A stretch of 35,109 nucleotides of DNA from CAZOIA01 sp964579675 (lineage in GTDB: Bacteria; Planctomycetota; Phycisphaerae; UBA1845; PWPN01), in contig CAZOIA010000038.1 in assembly GCA_964579675.1 (NCBI GenBank), positions 1-35,109 on the forward strand, given 5' to 3'. This document shows positions 31,887 through 35,109 of this stretch, in pieces (position 1 is the first letter of the stretch; every line of letters starts with the position of its first letter). The position numbers and the translations under genes were made by a program. Under the pieces are notes generated by a model. The model saw only the letters and a program-made list of their open reading frames with translations. It made no database searches and was not told the DNA's origin.

Positions 31887-34607
31887 ATGCGGGATAAAAG
31901 CGAAGACAGGAAACCGTGGCCCTGGTGGCTCAAGCTGTTGTTGGGGGTCAGCCCGATCCTCGTGCTGTTGGGCATCGGGTTTCTGTTCGACGGCAACGCC
32001 CGGCGCAGACTTAATCGGGCAATGGAGGAAGCCCGCGCCGGCGGCGGGCCGGTGACAATCCAGGAACTCCAGGCAGCACGCAGGGTGTGGTCGGACGACG
32101 AGAACGGGGCGTTGGTCATCGTGTCGCTCAGCTCGCGGCTGTCGGCCATCCCGGGCGAGGAAGGGATGGATGCCCTGCCGATCTTCGGTGCTATGGTGCG
32201 CGGTCGCCGGCACGAACCGCCGCCGCTCGGCGGAAAGTGGCCCGAGGAGGTGGACCAGGCCGTTGCCGCCCAGCTTGAACGCCTGTCCCCGGAACTCGCC
32301 ACCATCGACCGCCTCTTAGACTATGAAGGCGGGCGATTCCCTACGAAGATCGCGCCTAATCCGGTCAACACACTTCTACCCCACCTTTCGCAGCTCCGGA
32401 CGGCGACCAGACTCAAGTCGTCGCAGACCACCTACCGGGCGATGCACGACGATACCGCGTCGTTGATCGATGACGTCAGCGTCATGCGCCGGTGCGGCCG
32501 ACTCCTTGAGGATGAACCGTTCCTGATATCTGCACTGGTGCGGGTCGCTTGTGATTCCCTGACCGTCTCGACGATCGAGGACGTCTGTGCCCACGCGACG
32601 CTCACCCCCGAGCAGTTGACGCAGCTCGAACAGCAACTTGCCGCCATGGCAAGCGAGAACAGGATGTACTGGGGCATGCTTGGTGAACGTGGCTTTTTCA
32701 TCGGGGCGGCCGACTGGTTTCGCAAAACCGGCGATTTGAGCGGGGCCGGTGGACCGACACTGCGGGTTACGACCAAGCTGCCCGGCCTGCGGGGCTGGCT
32801 GATGCGCGACCAGGCGACGGGCCTGCGCCTCTTCAACCGGATCATCCGGGTTCTCGAAGACCCCGAACGAAGACTCCAGGTGGCGCGCGAGACCGATGCC
32901 GAGTTGGAGAAGCTCGGCGATTTGTCCTTTTTCTGGTCGCCCATGACCAGGCAGTTGATGCCCTCCGTCGCCCGTTCGCTGGAACTCGATCTGCGTCTGA
33001 CAGCCCAGGCCCGATGCGCTCAGACCGCCCTGGCCATCGAACGCTACCGCATCGACAATGGGCTCTTTCCCCAGCAGCTCGACCAGCTCATGCCTCGCTA
33101 CCTCGACTGCGTGCCCACCGACCCCTTCGACCGCAAGCCGCTTCGCTACCGCGTGGATGATGACGCGGTGATCGCCTACAGCGTCGGTGAAGACATGACC
33201 GACAACGGGGGTGAAGTGGAACAGCGCACGACGGGAAGTCGGCGGGATCGGGGATTCGTCCTGTTGGTGCCCGAAGCCCGGGGAAGGCCCGCGGCCAACG
33301 TTCAGGACAAGGATGGCGCGAAACCGAACATGATCTTCATTCTGACCGACGACATGCGCTGGGATGCGATGGGCTGCGCGGGCAACGGGCTCATCAAGAC
33401 CCCCAACCTGGACCGGCTGGCGGATCGGGGCGTCATGTTCCGCAACGCCTTCTGCACCACCAGTATCTGCAGCGTCAGTCGCGCGAGCTTCCTCACCGGC
33501 CAGCACGCCCGCCGACACGGGGTCCGCGATTTCTCCACACCACTGTCGCCCCAGGGGTTCGCCCGGAGCTTTCCCGCTTTGCTGCGGAAGAACGGGTATC
33601 GCACCGGCTTCGTCGGCAAGTGGGGCCTGGGCGGTCTGCTGCCCGAGGAGGAGTTCGACCACTGGGCGGGCTACGCCGGCCAGGGCAAATACTTTGAAAA
33701 CGGTGACCCTGAGCACCTGACCGCCAAGATGGGTGAGAAGGCACTGCGGTTCATCAGCGAATCCCGCGACCGGCAGCCGTTCCTCTTATGCGTCAGCACC
33801 AAGGCCCCGCACTGCCAGGACCAGGCCCCCAAGCAGTTCCAGCCCGACCCCGCGTTCGATCATCTCTACCAGGACGTGACGATCCCCGCGCCCAAGACCG
33901 CCAACGCCCAGGCGTTCGAGGCTCTGCCCGAGTTCATCCGCCGGTCCGAAGGCCGAACCCGATGGCAACGACGCTTCAACACTCCCGAGCGGTACCAGGA
34001 CTCGGTCAAGAACTACTACCGCCTGATCACCGGCGTCGATCACCTCGTGGGGCGGATCATGTCCAGGCTCGATGAGTTGAAACTGGCCGATAGCACCGTC
34101 GTCATCTTCACGTCGGACAATGGTTTCTTTCTCGGCGAGCGCGGCCTGGCAGGCAAGTGGCTCATGTACGAGGAATCGATCCGCTTGCCGCTGATCGTCA
34201 GGCATCCGAAGCTGCGTCGCGGGTCGGGCCGCGAGAAGATCGAGGAGATGGTTCTCACGATTGACATCGCGCCGACGATCATGGACTTCGCCGGCGTGGA
34301 TATCCCTTCGTCCGTGCAGGGTCGGAGTCTCAAGCCGCTCATGTCAGGCAAGCCGTCAACGTGGCGTCGCGAATGGTTCTACGAGCACCACTATGGCCAC
34401 AAGGGCCGAATCCCCAGGACCGAGGGCGTCCGGACGGGCCAGTGGAAGTACACTCGCTACATTGACTCGCAACCCCTTTACGAGGAACTGTTCGACCTCC
34501 AAGCAGACCCGTTCGAGGAGCACAACCTGGCCCCGGGCCCGCAGCATGCCGATGCGCTTAAGCGTATGCGGCAGCGCTGGGGGGAGCTGGCCGAGGCCGC
34601 AAAGTGA
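31887..34607 (+). CDS. membrane/pilin-like protein fused to a formylglycine-type sulfatase
   Basis: One uninterrupted frame of 906 codons joins two units. Residues 1-470 have a membrane helix (about 12-32), a helical middle, and a tail LAIERYRIDNGLFPQQLDQL then VPTDPFDRKPLRYRVDD and YSVGEDMTDNGG, which is the ending of a common planctomycete pilin-like protein. Residues 478-906 are a complete sulfatase: KPNMIFILTDDMRWDAMGC (metal Asp pair), ICSVSRASFLTGQ with Cys528 at the formylglycine position, GFVGKWGLG, VIFTSDNGFFLGERG and the C-terminal ELFDLQADPFEEHNL. The motif is CSVSR, with Val in place of the usual Pro or Ala. The sulfatase half lacks its own signal peptide, so the N-terminal helix may anchor it. 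The ATG at 31887 has GGAG 8 bases upstream. Substrate unknown. Confidence 0.88.
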   Translation: MRDKSEDRKPWPWWLKLLLGVSPILVLLGIGFLFDGNARRRLNRAMEEARAGGGPVTIQELQAARRVWSDDENGALVIVSLSSRLSAIPGEEGMDALPIFGAMVRGRRHEPPPLGGKWPEEVDQAVAAQLERLSPELATIDRLLDYEGGRFPTKIAPNPVNTLLPHLSQLRTATRLKSSQTTYRAMHDDTASLIDDVSVMRRCGRLLEDEPFLISALVRVACDSLTVSTIEDVCAHATLTPEQLTQLEQQLAAMASENRMYWGMLGERGFFIGAADWFRKTGDLSGAGGPTLRVTTKLPGLRGWLMRDQATGLRLFNRIIRVLEDPERRLQVARETDAELEKLGDLSFFWSPMTRQLMPSVARSLELDLRLTAQARCAQTALAIERYRIDNGLFPQQLDQLMPRYLDCVPTDPFDRKPLRYRVDDDAVIAYSVGEDMTDNGGEVEQRTTGSRRDRGFVLLVPEARGRPAANVQDKDGAKPNMIFILTDDMRWDAMGCAGNGLIKTPNLDRLADRGVMFRNAFCTTSICSVSRASFLTGQHARRHGVRDFSTPLSPQGFARSFPALLRKNGYRTGFVGKWGLGGLLPEEEFDHWAGYAGQGKYFENGDPEHLTAKMGEKALRFISESRDRQPFLLCVSTKAPHCQDQAPKQFQPDPAFDHLYQDVTIPAPKTANAQAFEALPEFIRRSEGRTRWQRRFNTPERYQDSVKNYYRLITGVDHLVGRIMSRLDELKLADSTVVIFTSDNGFFLGERGLAGKWLMYEESIRLPLIVRHPKLRRGSGREKIEEMVLTIDIAPTIMDFAGVDIPSSVQGRSLKPLMSGKPSTWRREWFYEHHYGHKGRIPRTEGVRTGQWKYTRYIDSQPLYEELFDLQADPFEEHNLAPGPQHADALKRMRQRWGELAEAAK

Positions 34608-35109
34608 AACGCGACACCCACGAAGACGCAGTAACATATACGCACTGAGCGAATCCCGACGGGTAGAGTTTCAGCAAACCCTCGGCTGCCCGTTACTCGC
34701 GGTCGGCCTATGACGGCACCGCAAAGGTGCCGGATGCCCCGGAGCGTTCTCGCGAGGGTCGAAGCCAACCAGGAAAGCAGCCGGGAGCGAAGCGGTATGA
34801 CCAAAAATGCCGTGATCACCTTGCTACGGAGCGGGTGGTCCATGATTTTCCGGGGACCGGCGGCGACGTCCCATTTGTGGTGAGCCCTTCGTCGGAGCGC
34901 AAACTGTTTTTTGCCGCACGCCGATGGAAGCTGACGCGCGATTCATGCAGGCGTGGGCATTGCCGACATGGCTGGATTTCCTTCCGTCGGTGACAGGGCA
35001 GTCTCAGCCGGGCTTTGCCCCTTGTGAATGCCATGACTCACGGGTAAACTGAGGTGCACTGCTGGGAGTCACCGAGCGATGCGTTGCAGAATTCTTCGGC
35101 AAAGGACAA
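34608..35109. other. no supported gene; one short hairpin
   Basis: The last 502 bases hold overlapping short open frames on both strands (for example 34727-34993 + and 34816-35034 -) with no signal, motif or ribosome site, and I support none of them. The only structure seen is CGGCACC (34714-34720), loop GCAAA, GGTGCCG (34726-34732), which lies 107 bases after the fusion gene and could be a weak terminator. Confidence 0.5.
34714..34732 (+). terminator. 7-bp hairpin downstream of the fusion gene
   Basis: CGGCACC and GGTGCCG pair perfectly around a GCAAA loop. No T-run follows, so an intrinsic terminator is doubtful; it may only stabilise the 3' end. Confidence 0.3.

Noticed and set aside
32376..33716. 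446-codon frame antisense to the fusion gene
   Set aside because: Shadow of the sulfatase fusion; it shows no domain or start signal.
34727..35034. Short open frames at the right edge, possibly a decayed mobile element
   Set aside because: No transposase motif, terminal repeat or consistent frame could be seen.
1..35109. tRNA, rRNA, CRISPR or phage genes
   Set aside because: I looked for T-loop sequences with matching acceptor arms, regularly spaced direct repeats and integrase or capsid-like proteins, and found none that hold up.

Overview
This window is GC-rich chromosomal DNA that most likely comes from a member of the Planctomycetota. No 16S gene is present, so the assignment rests on gene content: a fused SecD-SecF, an McsA/McsB pair, alkaline-phosphatase-superfamily 'sulfatases', prepilin-like proteins, a PEP-CTERM protein, a dockerin-bearing secreted protein, and the 3' end of a bacterial microcompartment (BMC) operon. 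I saw no transposase, integrase, CRISPR array, rRNA or tRNA gene.

Layout. Positions 1-1635 hold the end of a BMC operon: a truncated PduS-like flavin/iron-sulfur electron carrier followed by a PduT-like shell protein that keeps the pore cysteine. Positions 1675-8125 (+) hold a small secreted protein, a very long SecDF and RmuC. Positions 8170-13011 (-) hold a D-aminoacyl-tRNA deacylase with altered signature motifs, a WYL regulator, a large polytopic membrane protein and an amidohydrolase with a near-consensus promoter so close to its ATG that the mRNA may be leaderless. Positions 13193-15298 (+) encode a membrane-anchored sulfatase-fold enzyme with Thr at the nucleophile position, and 15362-16318 (-) a Tat-exported metallophosphoesterase. 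Positions 16474-17843 (+) carry a promoter, an uncharacterised protein and LeuD. Positions 17876-19428 (-) are mcsA-mcsB, divergent from trpE (19632-21140, +), which also looks leaderless.

Positions 21270-26260 (-) hold a 103-residue protein preceded by two competing hairpins, a flotillin, its YqiJ/DUF1449-type partner with an unusually long Asp-Ala/Asp-Val repeat, and a zinc-ribbon plus repeat-domain membrane protein. A DUF4405-like cytochrome-type membrane protein follows (26356-27048). The region 27355-31536 (-) is a surface/secretion cassette: a small Cys-containing exported protein with its own promoter, a DNRLRE protein with a PEP-CTERM anchor, a prepilin-like protein, and a second paralogous DNRLRE protein ending in a dockerin-like pair of calcium loops. 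Finally, 31887-34607 (+) encodes a planctomycete-type membrane/pilin-like protein fused in frame to a formylglycine-type sulfatase domain. The last 500 bases hold no gene I can support.

The genes do not form one pathway. The coherent functional units are PduS/PduT (electron transfer into a microcompartment), SecDF (export), McsA/McsB (arginine phosphorylation), flotillin/YqiJ (membrane microdomains) and the DNRLRE/prepilin cassette (cell surface). The best candidates for something undescribed are the DNRLRE/prepilin cassette, the pilin-like/sulfatase fusion and the mutually exclusive hairpins ahead of the gene at 21270-21581.
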